Origin: Glebionis coronaria | Lineage: Eukaryota > Streptophyta > Magnoliopsida > Asterales > Asteraceae | Assembly (NCBI GenBank): GCA_025667525.1 | Contig: CM046879.1 | Coordinates: forward strand, 390,313,039 to 390,377,038 | Length of the DNA: 64,000 bases | Reading direction: 5' to 3' | Shown here: positions 22,199 through 31,997 of the stretch, piece by piece | Position numbering within the stretch: the stretch's first letter is position 1 | Layout of the letters: each line of letters starts with the position of its first letter | Translations under genes and position numbers: made by a program | The notes under the pieces: generated by a model | Told to the model about the DNA's origin: nothing | Databases searched by the model: none | What the model saw: the letters and a program-made list of their open reading frames with translations, nothing else

Positions 22199-23287
22199 CT
22201 ACGGAGGTAACTCTAATCGGTAAGATACTTCACCGACTCGTTCAATGATATCAAACAGTCCGATGAAACGAGGACTGAGCTTCCCTTTAATCCTGAAGCG
22301 TCTAACACCACGTGCCGGCGAAACCTTAAGAAAGACGTGATCTCCTACGTTGAAATGTATGTCCCTACGATTCTTATCAGCGTAACTCTTCTGACGTGAC
22401 CGTGCTTCCTGAAGTTTTTGCTTAGCTACTGCGACCCTTTCATTGGTCATCTCTATGATCTCTAGTCCTTCAAGTGTTCTCTCGCCAACCAGGTCCCAGC
22501 AGATTGGGGTGCGACACTTTCTGCCATACAACATCTCGAAAGGAGCACATTTGATACTTGCGTGCCAACTATTGTTGTATGCAAACTCCACCAAACAGAT
22601 ATAATCGTCCCAATCACCCGTCCGTTCCAACGCACATGACCTCAACATGTCCTCCAATGTCTGAATCGTTCGCTCCGACTGCCCGTCTGTTTGAGGATGA
22701 AAAGCCGTGCTAAGCTTAAGTTGTGTACCCCAAGCTTTCTGCAGACTCTTCCAAAATCGGGAAGTGAATGGAGGATCTCTGTCTGAGACGATGCTAGATG
22801 GAGCACCGTGGAGTCTCATGATCTCTCTTTTATACGTATCGGCGAGTTTACTTACCGAATCTTCCTTGCGGATCGGTAAGAAATGAGCTGATTTGGTAAG
22901 TCGATCTACGATCCCCCAAATTGCATCGTGCTTCCGCTTGGTAGGCGGAAGACCAGTAACAAAATCCATGGTGATTTTGTCCCACTTCCACTCTGGAATA
23001 TCTAACGGTTGAAGGAGACCGCCAGATCGCTGATGCTCGATTTTAACCTGCTGGCAGGTAAGACATTTGGAGACGTAAGTGGCCACATCCTGTTTCATAC
23101 CATTCCACCAAAAGTACTGCTTGATGTCATGGTACATCTTAGTCGAACCAGGATGTATAGAGAATGGGGAGCTATGAGCTTCAGCTAACAAGGCTTCCTG
23201 GAGTTCTTGATCATCAGGAACATAAAGTCTCGTGCCCTGCCATACGATACCATCTGCATCTACTCTGAATTCCGTCTGTTTCTCCAA
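22199..23287 (-). CDS. CHR1 copy 2 integrase
   Basis: A 362-codon open frame. In order it shows the zinc-binding HSSPFSIHPG...CLTCQQVK (HHCC), catalytic [11 protein letters not shown] (Asp), SIVSDRDPPFTSRFW (Asp) and [17 protein letters not shown] (Glu). The GPY-like C-terminal part (NVGDHVFLKVSPARGV, GKLSPRFIGLFDII) follows. It would join cDNA to chromosomal DNA in the nucleus. It is complete for the DDE core, but the upstream RT frame ends at 23357 and the chromodomain frame is broken, so it is a remnant of the polyprotein and the ATG shown is internal. PPT and LTR-B follow. Confidence 0.9.
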   Translation of the reverse strand: MEKQTEFRVDADGIVWQGTRLYVPDDQELQEALLAEAHSSPFSIHPGSTKMYHDIKQYFWWNGMKQDVATYVSKCLTCQQVKIEHQRSGGLLQPLDIPEWKWDKITMDFVTGLPPTKRKHDAIWGIVDRLTKSAHFLPIRKEDSVSKLADTYKREIMRLHGAPSSIVSDRDPPFTSRFWKSLQKAWGTQLKLSTAFHPQTDGQSERTIQTLEDMLRSCALERTGDWDDYICLVEFAYNNSWHASIKCAPFEMLYGRKCRTPICWDLVGERTLEGLEIIEMTNERVAVAKQKLQEARSRQKSYADKNRRDIHFNVGDHVFLKVSPARGVRRFRIKGKLSPRFIGLFDIIERVGEVSYRLELPP

Positions 23288-23356
23288 ATTCTGAACTATC
23301 GCCCAGATTTCTCCATCATCTTTCTGAGCTTCCTTGATCTTAGAGAGTAACTCGGG

Positions 23357-24559
23357 TTATTTTCTAAGATTAGCCCAGTATCTGTGCTGTCCACGTACCA
23401 TGATCTTGATGTCTAGTCGCTCCAAGTCTCTTATGATTTTCTCCTCAATTTTAATGCCGTTGATCATTCCGGACTTCTTGCTAAGTGCATTTGCTACTAC
23501 ATTTTCCTTTCCGGGATGATACTGCAGATTAATGTCATAATCCTTCAACAGCTCTAACCATATCCTCTGCCTCATGTTCAAATCACGTTGAGTGAAGATA
23601 TACTTCAAGCTCTTGTGGTCCGTGAAAATGTCACATGATTCTCCATATAAGTAGTGCCTCCATATCTTCAATGCAAACACGACTGCAGCAAGTTCCAAGT
23701 CATGCGTAGGGTAATTTTCTTCATAAGGCTTAAGCTGCCGTGAAGCGTACGCGGTCACTTTCCCATGTTGCATGAGAACACAGCCAAGTCCCTTCCCTGA
23801 TGCATCACTGTAGATTTGAAATCCACCCGTACCAGATGGGAGAGTAAGAATAGGTGCAAATACTAGCTTCTGCTTCAGGTCTTCAATGCTCTTCTCTCGT
23901 TCTTCAGTCCAGACGAATTTATTCCCTTTCCACATCAGTTTGGTCAATGGTAGTGCTAAGCGGGAAAATTTCTCCACGAACCTACGGTAATAGCCAGCTA
24001 AGCCTAAGAAACTGCGGACTTCAGTTGCTGATGTCTGCCTCGGCCACTTAGTGATAGCCTCAACCTTTGCTGGATCCATAGTGATTCCTTCTGCTGATAC
24101 AATGTGACCTAAGAATGCCACCTTGTCTAACCAGAACTCACACTTGGAGAATTTAGCATACAACTGCTTCTGGCGAAGAATCTGTAGTACTGTACGAAGA
24201 TGGTCTTCGTGTTCCTCCTTGGTCTTTGATATAATCAGGATGTCATCGATGAAGACAATGACGAACTTGTCCAGAAATTCATGGAAGATTCTGTTCATCA
24301 AATCCATGAACACTGCTAGAGAATTGGTCAGGCCGAATGGCATAACTACAAATTCGTTGTAGCCATAGCGGGTACGAAAAGAAGTCTTGGCGATGTCCTG
24401 CTCCTTAACCCGTAGCTGATGATAGTCTGACCTAAGATCAATCTTGGAGAAGTGTTTGGCCCCTTGGAGTTGGTCAAACAGATCATCTATACGTGGCAGT
24501 GGATACCTATTCCGGATAGTAATCTTGTTGATCTCGCGATAGTCTATGCAAAGACGCAT
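23357..24559 (-). CDS. CHR1 copy 2 reverse transcriptase and RNase H
   Basis: A 400-codon open frame with RT motifs [36 protein letters not shown] and [11 protein letters not shown], the active site FIDDILI, and [15 protein letters not shown]. RNase H follows with [34 protein letters not shown] and the intact TDHKSLKYI. Unlike copy 1, the RNase H Asp is kept. The frame stops at 23357 before the linker to integrase (a Glu codon changed to stop), and upstream it is preceded by a CAA-to-TAA stop near 24643. It copies RNA to DNA in the particle. Confidence 0.92.
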   Translation of the reverse strand: MRLCIDYREINKITIRNRYPLPRIDDLFDQLQGAKHFSKIDLRSDYHQLRVKEQDIAKTSFRTRYGYNEFVVMPFGLTNSLAVFMDLMNRIFHEFLDKFVIVFIDDILIISKTKEEHEDHLRTVLQILRQKQLYAKFSKCEFWLDKVAFLGHIVSAEGITMDPAKVEAITKWPRQTSATEVRSFLGLAGYYRRFVEKFSRLALPLTKLMWKGNKFVWTEEREKSIEDLKQKLVFAPILTLPSGTGGFQIYSDASGKGLGCVLMQHGKVTAYASRQLKPYEENYPTHDLELAAVVFALKIWRHYLYGESCDIFTDHKSLKYIFTQRDLNMRQRIWLELLKDYDINLQYHPGKENVVANALSKKSGMINGIKIEEKIIRDLERLDIKIMVRGQHRYWANLRK

Positions 24560-24643
24560 ACTGTCGTCCTTCTTCTTAACAAATAAGACCGGTGCGCCCC
24601 ATCGAGATGCGCTCAGTCGAATGAAACCTCGTTCTAGAAGTTC

Positions 24644-24844
24644 TTATAGTTTATCCTTTAGCTCCTTTATCTCTATGGGAGCCATGCGGTACGGAGATTT
24701 GGAGATCGGTTCAGCTCCTGGAATAAGCTCGATATTGAATTCCACTTCTCGTGCACGTGGTATGCCCAGAAGTTCTTTTGGGAATACATCTTGGAATTTC
24801 GACACTATTGGCTGATCCTGAATTGATGGAGATTCAACATCCAT
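24644..24844 (-). pseudogene. CHR1 copy 2 protease-RT linker
   Basis: 66 codons with FQDVFPKELLGIP and PGAEPISKSPYRM, ending at a TAA where copy 1 has CAA (Gln). Confidence 0.8.
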
Positions 24845-25137
24845 GTCGTGAACCGTAGCTAGATAACCCTCACAGCCATGTGACAGTAGTGCACGTGCTT
24901 GCGGGGTAGATATGATTTGTACAGACCTTCCGGGTACGAACCCACTGTGAATGTACTATGGTGCATTAATATCACCGAAGATGACTCGATATGAATGGCA
25001 GTCTATGGTAGCATGATGCTTGGATAGTCAATCCATGCCCAAAATCATGTCAAAGTCATTCATGTCCAGTGGAAGTGCGTCAACAGGACGAACATCGTCG
25101 TCAAATTCTAGGGGAAGACTCTTGTATACATGGGTGA

Positions 25138-25499
25138 TTAATACAGACTCTTGTATGCATAGGCAGTCGAAATGACCGAGTAAGTAGCACCCGTATCAAA
25201 AAGAACACACGCAGCCTGGCCATACATATACAAGATTCTAGTGATGGTACCTATAGACTTGTTGGCCTGATCTCGAGATGTCGTGCAGACACATCTAGTG
25301 GTAGGAGGCGGCTTGGTATCAGCATGTCCCGATGTGCCCTCCATCTCGCCCTTACGGCAGTCCTTCATGATATGGCCAGGAAGACCACACTTGAAGCATG
25401 CGTCATTGTTACGACGACATGGACCTGGGTGCCTACGGTGGCAAGTAGAGCAAAAAGGATGAGTATATCCTCCAACAGGTGCTCTGGCTGGCTGAGGAC
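25138..25499 (-). pseudogene. CHR1 copy 2 gag exon 4: zinc knuckles and truncated protease
   Basis: It begins at the splice acceptor at 25499. The two Cys clusters (CSTCHRRHPGPC and CFKCGLPGHIMKDC) and the protease active site LFDTGATYSVI are intact. The protease then ends after about 12 codons. A deletion of roughly 75 bp relative to copy 1 removed the segment after TAYA and left an 11-bp insertion (GACTCTTGTAT) that duplicates a nearby sequence. The protease C-terminal half resumes left of it and ends with the same GMD-stop as copy 1. Confidence 0.85.
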
Positions 25500-25572
25500 C
25501 TGATAAAACATTTTACATGAGACAGGATAATAGGGTACAAAGGACAATGCGAATAATCATAAGGATGAATAC
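25500..25572 (-). other. Probable intron 3 in CHR1 copy 2 gag (73 bp)
   Basis: Minus strand GTATTCATCC to TTTTATCAG, at the same position, length and phase as in copy 1. Removal joins PAITG to GPQPARAP. Confidence 0.75.
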
Positions 25573-25864
25573 CAGTGATAGCTGGACGGCTAGGCTGTGA
25601 ACCTCTCTGGTTCTGGTCCCTGCCGTTTGCATGGTTCCTGGTAGAAAATTTGCTAAAGTGTCAAAATTATGAGTTATAACATGAAATCATAGGAAAATGC
25701 GTAAGTATTAGGACCTGCTGCCGTTGGAGTGTCCAGCATTGTTACGGTAATTATCATTACCGCCACGCCTATCCGTAGTAGAACGGTCGTTAGTCTGACC
25801 GTTTCCCTTGGGCTGATTAGGCTGCTGCTGAGTAGCCGGCTGAGACCGGTCCCCAGTTTTCTGC
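25573..25864 (-). pseudogene. CHR1 copy 2 gag exons 2 and 3
   Basis: Exon 2 (25715-25864) encodes QKTGDRSQPATQQQPNQPKG and a Gly/Asn/Arg-rich stretch. Exon 3 (25573-25637) encodes NHANGRDQNQRGSQPSRP. The frame is open across both once the introns are removed. It is a basic linker between capsid and the zinc knuckles. Confidence 0.72.
25638..25714 (-). other. Probable intron 2 in CHR1 copy 2 gag (77 bp)
   Basis: Minus strand GTCCTAATAC to TTCTACCAG. Removal joins HSNGSR to NHANGRDQ in frame. Confidence 0.72.
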
Positions 25865-25948
25865 CTGGAAGATACAATTTAAAGAGATGAATAATTGACA
25901 TAAATGGAAAGAATATGGATTGGTCACCGCTTGAATTAGAATGTTTAC
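25865..25948 (-). other. Probable intron 1 in CHR1 copy 2 gag (84 bp)
   Basis: Minus strand GTAAACATTC to GTATCTTCCAG. Removal joins EKPDKR to QKTGDRSQPATQQQ in frame. Confidence 0.78.
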
Positions 25949-26673
25949 CTCTTGTCGGGTTTCTCAGCTTCCCCGAACTCATCTCTCTCATGCAGCATCT
26001 CCAGCTTACGTGCCGCATCGGCCACTTGTGCTACAGTGTTGAACGTAGCACACACCAGATTGTTTGCGACCGATGTGCGAAGAGCCCACCTAAAGTGGTG
26101 TGCCTGCTCTTCAGGAGTACCTGCTACTGCACCAAGGAAACCAGCTAAGCGAAGAAAGCGCTGCATAAACTCATTGCTATTCTCCCCAGCTCTCTGTCGG
26201 ATCCCATGGTACTCTCTCTTAAGCTTGTCTTGCTCAGCCTTGGGAAAGAACTTCTCCATTACCCTATCTCTGAACTGAACCCATGTCAAACCAGCCACCC
26301 AATCGTCACCTCCCTCAGACTGCTTCAATTTTAATTACCTATTTAACACATCGCCTTCGAACCGGTAGCATGCTAACCTCGCCTTGAACACGGGGTCACA
26401 ACCCATAGCATTGAAGATCTTCTCGATGTGAGCCAACCAGCTTTCAGCTACACTAGGGCTATCTATTTTCTCGAAAGCTCGAGGACGTAGCTTGTTCAAT
26501 CTCTCCAGCCATATTGCCAATGTCACCGGAGGAGGAGGAGGTGCTTGGTTTTGCTGCTGATTGTTGGCAGCCTGAACCTCAGCCCTGATGTCATTCCTCA
26601 GTTGAGGAAGCAAAGCTTGCATTGCAGCTTGGATTGCTACATTGAGTTGTTCCTGCTCGCGTGTGAGAACCAT
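25949..26673 (-). pseudogene. CHR1 copy 2 gag exon 1 (capsid)
   Basis: It starts at the ATG at 26671-26673 (MVLTREQEQLNVAIQ), directly after a splice-acceptor-like ACTGTCAG. The capsid domain is continuous through RPRAFEKIDSPSVAESWLAHIEK and YRFEGDVLNR. TGG (Trp) has become TAA at about 26333, and from there the same frame is open to the exon end (VMEKFFPKAEQDK, RWALRTSVANNLVC, EMLHERDEFGEAEKPDK). Exons 2 and 3 lie at 25715-25864 and 25573-25637. This single nonsense change is the only lesion I see in exon 1. Confidence 0.85.
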
Positions 26674-26999
26674 CTGACAGTATAACATAAAAAATATGAT
26701 TAAACAAATCAAAACTTTTGTATGCTCGAGAGTGAACGCCTATGGTAAGTTCAACCAAAATAAAAGACATGGCGAGGGGACGCCTATGGGTCGGTCCCAA
26801 GTTTAAAAGTTTCGATAAAACACATGCGACTAAATAGAGCCAGTCTTATACCAACCATTACTTAGTCATAAACCTGCGACAATGACATATATATGTATGC
26901 ATAAAAATGATGAATGCATGCAAACGACTGTCAGTTCTAGGAAGACCATAATGACTACCCACTAATCAAGGTCATGTTTTGAGAGCCTACAAGTCGAAG

Positions 27000-27016
27000 C
27001 CTTGGCTCTGATACCA
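27000..27016 (-). other. CHR1 copy 2 primer-binding site
   Basis: The minus strand reads TGGTATCAGAGCCAAGG, next to LTR-C. The leader (26674-26999) is about 105 bp shorter than in copy 1, with AAAAC at both edges of the missing piece. Confidence 0.9.
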
Positions 27017-27020
27017 TAAT

Positions 27021-29883
27021 TGTAACACCCCATTTTGATAATGGACTGTCACGCGTAATTATGGCGTGCCATCAAAGCATACAAGGACTAAATACCGGAA
27101 TCAAACATCGGTAGTCAAAAAGTAAAGATCATCACACACAAACATAAGTACTGTAAATGAAAGGACTAAACAATGTCCATGGAAAGAGTACTAGAGTATA
27201 GAAAATGGATAAAGTAAAGAAAGGATAGAAAGCTTCCAGTCCATATGCACGTACACTTAAAATGTACGAGCGTCCCTGAGTACCTTCCGTTTTGGGAACA
27301 TGAAAAGGAAAACGGTTGAGCAATACGCTCAGTGCACAGATGTAAAATAAAGCATGAATAATATAAGCATATAAGCATATAACAGCGGAAGAAACTAAGT
27401 CCCGAATAACCCTGTTAAGTCTTAGTAAAACTGGTTTTATAGTTTGAAATGCCTTATGTTTATCTTATAAAAACTGTTTAACATATTTTACCATTAGCCA
27501 ATATAGGTCATGAAAATCCACCGTGCATGAATAATTGGAGGGGTGACCTCATCATGCAAATTAGAGGGGCTGCCTCTAATTTAATATACTGGTTTTGGGT
27601 AGGAGGGATCAACTCCTTGTGAAGGATGCAAGGCACACACCACATTCACACTGAGTAATCTGCTGAAAAACATGTAACTAAGATGCACCCATACGCCCCA
27701 CATGATTAATATAATAATATGGCCAAAAGCTGAAGGGACGCCACGAGCAATCACTCCGCCGTGGGGAAGTCATAACACCAGTGCCTCTAGTGTTATGGTT
27801 ATGGTACCTCCATAACTAGGTGAAACTGGTCATGCTTGTATATGGCTTTAGGTAATACTATTTAAACATAAGCAATCAAACATATAAACTTATACTACGG
27901 GAAAACAGTTGGCTGCATACGGGGAATCCTAATAAGGAAAGAATGTCCATACTGAAAGGAAGGGAATCCGTACCTTATGTCCAGTGAACGAAGAAGACGA
28001 ACGAAAGAGAGTCCTACTTCGGTATCACTAATGCTACATAAATACATACGTGTATAAGTATCTGATTACTAAATACGTAACTGATTTTATGTCATGTCTT
28101 AGCTTATTTTATACGTTCATGTCATGTTTTACTGTTTTAAGCTTTAAACTGTGTTTATCTTATATTCTGTCTATTCTGATTAAGTATTACCTGTATTTCA
28201 TGTATTATTATACTTACTGTGTAATAATAAGTAACTTTCTAAAAATAGCAGGTTTCCTAAAATAGAAAGTTTCCAAAAATAGAAAGTTACCAAAAATAAA
28301 AAGTTTCCAAAAAATAAAAAGTTTCCAAAAATAGAAAGTTTCCAAGAATAGAAAGTTTCCAAAAAATAGAAAGTTTCCAAAAATAGAATTACTGCTTAAA
28401 ATAGATAAGTTTCTAAAAATAGAAAGTTTCCATAAATAGATTAGCTGCCTTATATAAATAAGTTTCTAAAAATAGAAAGTTTCCATAATTAGATATAAGC
28501 TGGTTAAATAAGCTAATTTTATAAGCTTAAGTGTTTTCTGATTATTTTCTAAGTCATATTGATATAAGGTATAGTTTATTAATTATTACATGTAAATTAA
28601 TTAAACTATAGGTTAAAAATATTTAATTAAATATATCATGTTTTTAATTAAATAAAGTTAAAATACTTAGGTTAAAACATGTATTATTAATTTCTAATAA
28701 TATAACCTTAGTCATGTTAATTAATTAATCATAGTCATGGTTTTTAATAATTAATTAATTATAAGTCTAATTAAAAATACATACTTAGGTTAAAATTCAT
28801 GATCTAATAATTAAATTTATAACCTAAGTCATGTTAATCAAATTAATTATGTCAAGTTTTATTAATTTAATTTTTAACATATAACTATTAAAATCATAAC
28901 CCTTAACATAAACAATGAACCGGACCGTGACTAGAAACCATGAACCGGACCCGTAATCAACAGCATACCCCGAACCAAGGTCAGGGTACCCCTTGTTTGC
29001 TGCTGCCGTGGGATCACCACCACCATACCGAGACCATGAGGTCTCGGTGGTGGGTAATAAGCCAAACCGAGACCCCTTGGGGGTTCGGTTTAGGCGTCGG
29101 CTCGAACAAACACCCCTAAAAACCCTTTTTTGATTACCCCAAAATCATAGTCATGTTTAATAAATGTTTTTAATTAGTTTTTAAAAACATCATGATTTTA
29201 TGTGATTTATTAAATCAAAACATAAAAGAAAAAGGTTATATCGAATGCGTGGATCAATCAAGGATGAACACACACGAATGCTTGCACGATATTCAAGATC
29301 AAAATCAACTCGAACACCCCCTTTTTGTGTTGTATATCCGGCGGCCAAAAGAGAATAAAGGAGAAGGAGAAAACTTTTTAGGGTTTTTAATTATTTCTTG
29401 ATTTGTGAATAATGACACAATATTTTACCTTAACCCCTTGTTAGTAAAAATTAAAATGGGCTTGGCCCACTTCCTTGGTGTAGCCGCGGGTAGGGGGCCC
29501 CACATAGGGTAACCTGTACCTTTTTCCGAGTCTAATTATTATAGTGTGTTTGTGTTTTATCGTGTTCGTGTTTTTATGTGTTCTAATTAATTATTGATCG
29601 TGACCTAATATATTTATTCGTGTTCGTAATAAATATATATACGTAATTAATATTAGCTCTTGATTAATTTACGTTCATGATTTCATGATCGCATGTTCGG
29701 GATTATATTATATTTGAATAGTTATTGTGTGTTCATACGTAATAAATACTTATCGTGTTCTAACACGTACGTAATACTTAAAATTCTTATACGTGAACGT
29801 AAACGTACTATAAAAGGAAAGTTTTAATCTAGTACGTACGATCTAAAGGGTACTATCCATGGTAAAAGCATGCGGGTTTTACA
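27021..29883 (-). repeat. CHR1 LTR-C (5' LTR of the array)
   Basis: It runs from TGTAACACCCC to GCGGGTTTTACA, 2,863 bp, and is followed directly by the right target duplication. The AGAAAGTTTCC array is at 28258-28490. Confidence 0.92.
28258..28490. repeat. AGAAAGTTTCCAAAAAT array in LTR-C
   Basis: Seven adjacent units plus two spaced ones. Any translation across it is repeat-derived and not a gene. Confidence 0.85.
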
Positions 29884-29888
29884 TGCTC
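29884..29888. repeat. CHR1 target-site duplication, right copy (TGCTC)
   Basis: Matches 10727-10731. COP2 sequence resumes at 29889. Confidence 0.9.
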
Positions 29889-30878
29889 ACCCCTTGGGGA
29901 TGAGACAGTAGTGGCAGCTAAATCCCCAGTTTGCTCCATACCCATGGAGACTCTCCTCTCTGCTACTTGTGAATGATCACTAGGCAAGGGAGACCAAGCA
30001 AACCTGGTTTTGCTCCTCTTTTCTTGTTGTGGGTTGGCAGGGGTAGTTGACTAGTAGGGGCATCAGCAGATGAGGCAGGGGTATCAGCAAGAGTGGTTTG
30101 GGCTGCTCTTGGTTGTGAAGCAGCTTCTCTTCTGATCTAGTTCATCATGGTTTGAGTGAGAGGAACTGCCCTGTCAAAAAATTATGGGTGGCTGCTGCAA
30201 GAGTGGTGAATAATTTGTTAGTGTGGGGGTTAGCTGTGAAATGATGTTTGTGTCAAATTTGACCATGTTGACTCATATCCAACAAAATTTCTATAAACCT
30301 TGGATACATACAAATTTTTGAATTGCTTTTAACATTTTTTACCATACCTTTAAAAATCATTTGAGAAAAACAATATTTTTGCCTTGTTGCCAAACAAATC
30401 AGAGCAGAAGCAACTTCACTACCAAGTTCATTAAAAGCAGTAGTTTTTGATGATAAGCATTGCAAAATGATATGAATCAAATACTTCCAATGGGGTGCAA
30501 ACTGACCTTAGCAAACTTACATCTTTTATTTTCAGAAGTGTTGTACCCCAAGTTTCTTAGACCCTCAAAAATTTCAGCCTCAGGCAGTGTAACCACCCCT
30601 CCCTCATGATCCAAGACTAACTTGTCTCGAATGGAGGCAAGTGTAATCACATTGGGGTGGCCATCAACTAGGCTTTTAAGTGTAACCTCTCCATCCACTG
30701 TTTCAGTTGTGGCATTCGACCAAAACTGTTGGATGTATAAGGTGTAAACCCTTGGACTGATCACAAGAGCCAATCTTAAATAACTTGATTTTAAGTAAAC
30801 AACTGCATCAGTGAATTTAGCAGTCTCTCCATATAGAATTGCAATTTGGTTATGGTTAGCAGAGATTTTGAGAGACAT
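29889..30878 (-). pseudogene. COP2 accessory ORF, N-terminal part
   Basis: ATG at 30876-30878. The first 133 codons (30477-30878) read NHNQIAILYGETAKFTDAV, SPRVYTLYIQQFWSNAT, LVLDHEGGVVTLPEAEIF and GLRNLGYNTSE. After a 1-bp frameshift near 30480-30490 the next 75 codons continue with IHIILQCLSSKTTAFNELGSE, ALICLATRQKYCFSQMIF and YPRFIEILLD. This pattern matches, from memory, a protein encoded downstream of pol in Asteraceae copia elements. It has no visible catalytic motif. From 30252 to 29889 the sequence is low-complexity coding-like, and it continues at 10731 beyond CHR1. Possible roles (particle-associated or envelope-like) are unproven. Confidence 0.72.
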
Positions 30879-31997
30879 TAAAAACGATTGAAGAATTTAA
30901 AGGTTTATAATTTGCAAAAAGAAGTGAGATATGATCGACTGAATAAGTTAGGCTTGTTGGTTAAGGGAATTGAGTTTATATAGGCGAATTGAAGGACTGT
31001 GATTGGACCAAATTATCAATTTGCATAAAGACCAGAAATAAATCTTTCTAAGAAAGTAATTTATTTGAAATAATAATAAAAGGGTTACCAATCAGCGAAG
31101 AAAGCTCCTTAAATATCTTTTGAAATTAATAAAATATTACTTAACCAAAAATTTAGCAAGCAGGCCCAACGGCTATAAGTAGGGTAACGGTATTGTCGGT
31201 CAACGGTCAAACAGGGGAATGTTTTGTAAAGCAGGGGAAAGTTATACTAGCAGGGGAATGAAAATCAAAAGCAGGGGAAACTTTCCTAAGGGTATTAGGT
31301 TAATCTTGAATAGGGAAATGCTAAACAACTCTGTTCTAGTGCACACACTTGCGTAAGCAAGCTAGATACACACAATCTCAAGATTCCTCCACTTAGCAAA
31401 CTCCTAAACAGAAAAATCTAACACATAAGTAACCCTGCACTAGGTCAACCTATTGAAATAAGTGTACCCAGGACTCCAACCCTACCATTTCCTTCTTATG
31501 GTCAAGTGGTCTTGGCAACATGCATCCAAAAGCCCCATTTTATGCAGCAAGCTGCTCAATCAAGAGTTTTGAGTACATATTGCAGTGCCTCAAGGTCTCA
31601 GAACTCCAACAGGCTTTGCAGCAAGTTGTCATTATCCCAAGCCCTTACTCGCCAGTGGGTATGATCTAGAATCATACATGAGTATCCTAAGGATACCCTA
31701 AATCCTAAAGGTGTGACCTAACCTCCCCTAAAACATAGAGTACATACCAGATTTGTCATAAGGTGTACCATACTCCATATTAAACTCTGCATTATTAGTC
31801 TAAAATCCACATGTAACCACTTAAAAAGAACAAACCCTAAGCAGGGAAAGTACCCTAGCAGGGGAATTAACCCAAGCAGGGGAAACTTTGTTCAAAAGCA
31901 GTGGCATTAAAAATTATGGAAAAAAAGTGACTACCAATTTTACAACAACAAGCACTAATACAATCCTGAATATACACACAAAGCTACATACATCTAT
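30879..31997 (-). other. COP2 spacer between pol and accessory ORF
   Basis: About 1.1 kb without a credible ORF. It contains two clusters of the motif AGCAGGGGAAA on the plus strand (31205-31285 and 31838-31905), repeated about eight times. The left part near the accessory ORF probably includes its leader. Confidence 0.6.

Larger units (their letters stand above)
10732..29883 (-). mobile_element. CHR1: tandem chromovirus array, LTR-internal-LTR-internal-LTR
   Basis: Three related LTRs (10732-13638, 18970-21853 and 27021-29883) flank two internal regions, both in minus orientation with gag, protease, RT, RNase H, integrase and a C-terminal chromodomain. The chromodomain and the initiator tRNA-Met primer site place it with Ty3/gypsy chromoviruses, probably the Tekay/Del group. 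One target duplication (TGCTC) surrounds all 19.2 kb, so the array most likely arose by unequal recombination after a single insertion. Copy 1 (left) and copy 2 (right) share a W-to-stop in the GMDW motif after protease, but otherwise carry different lesions. Confidence 0.92.

Noticed and set aside
28198..28380. 60-codon open frame in LTR-C
   Set aside because: It is a translation of the AGAAAGTTTCC array.
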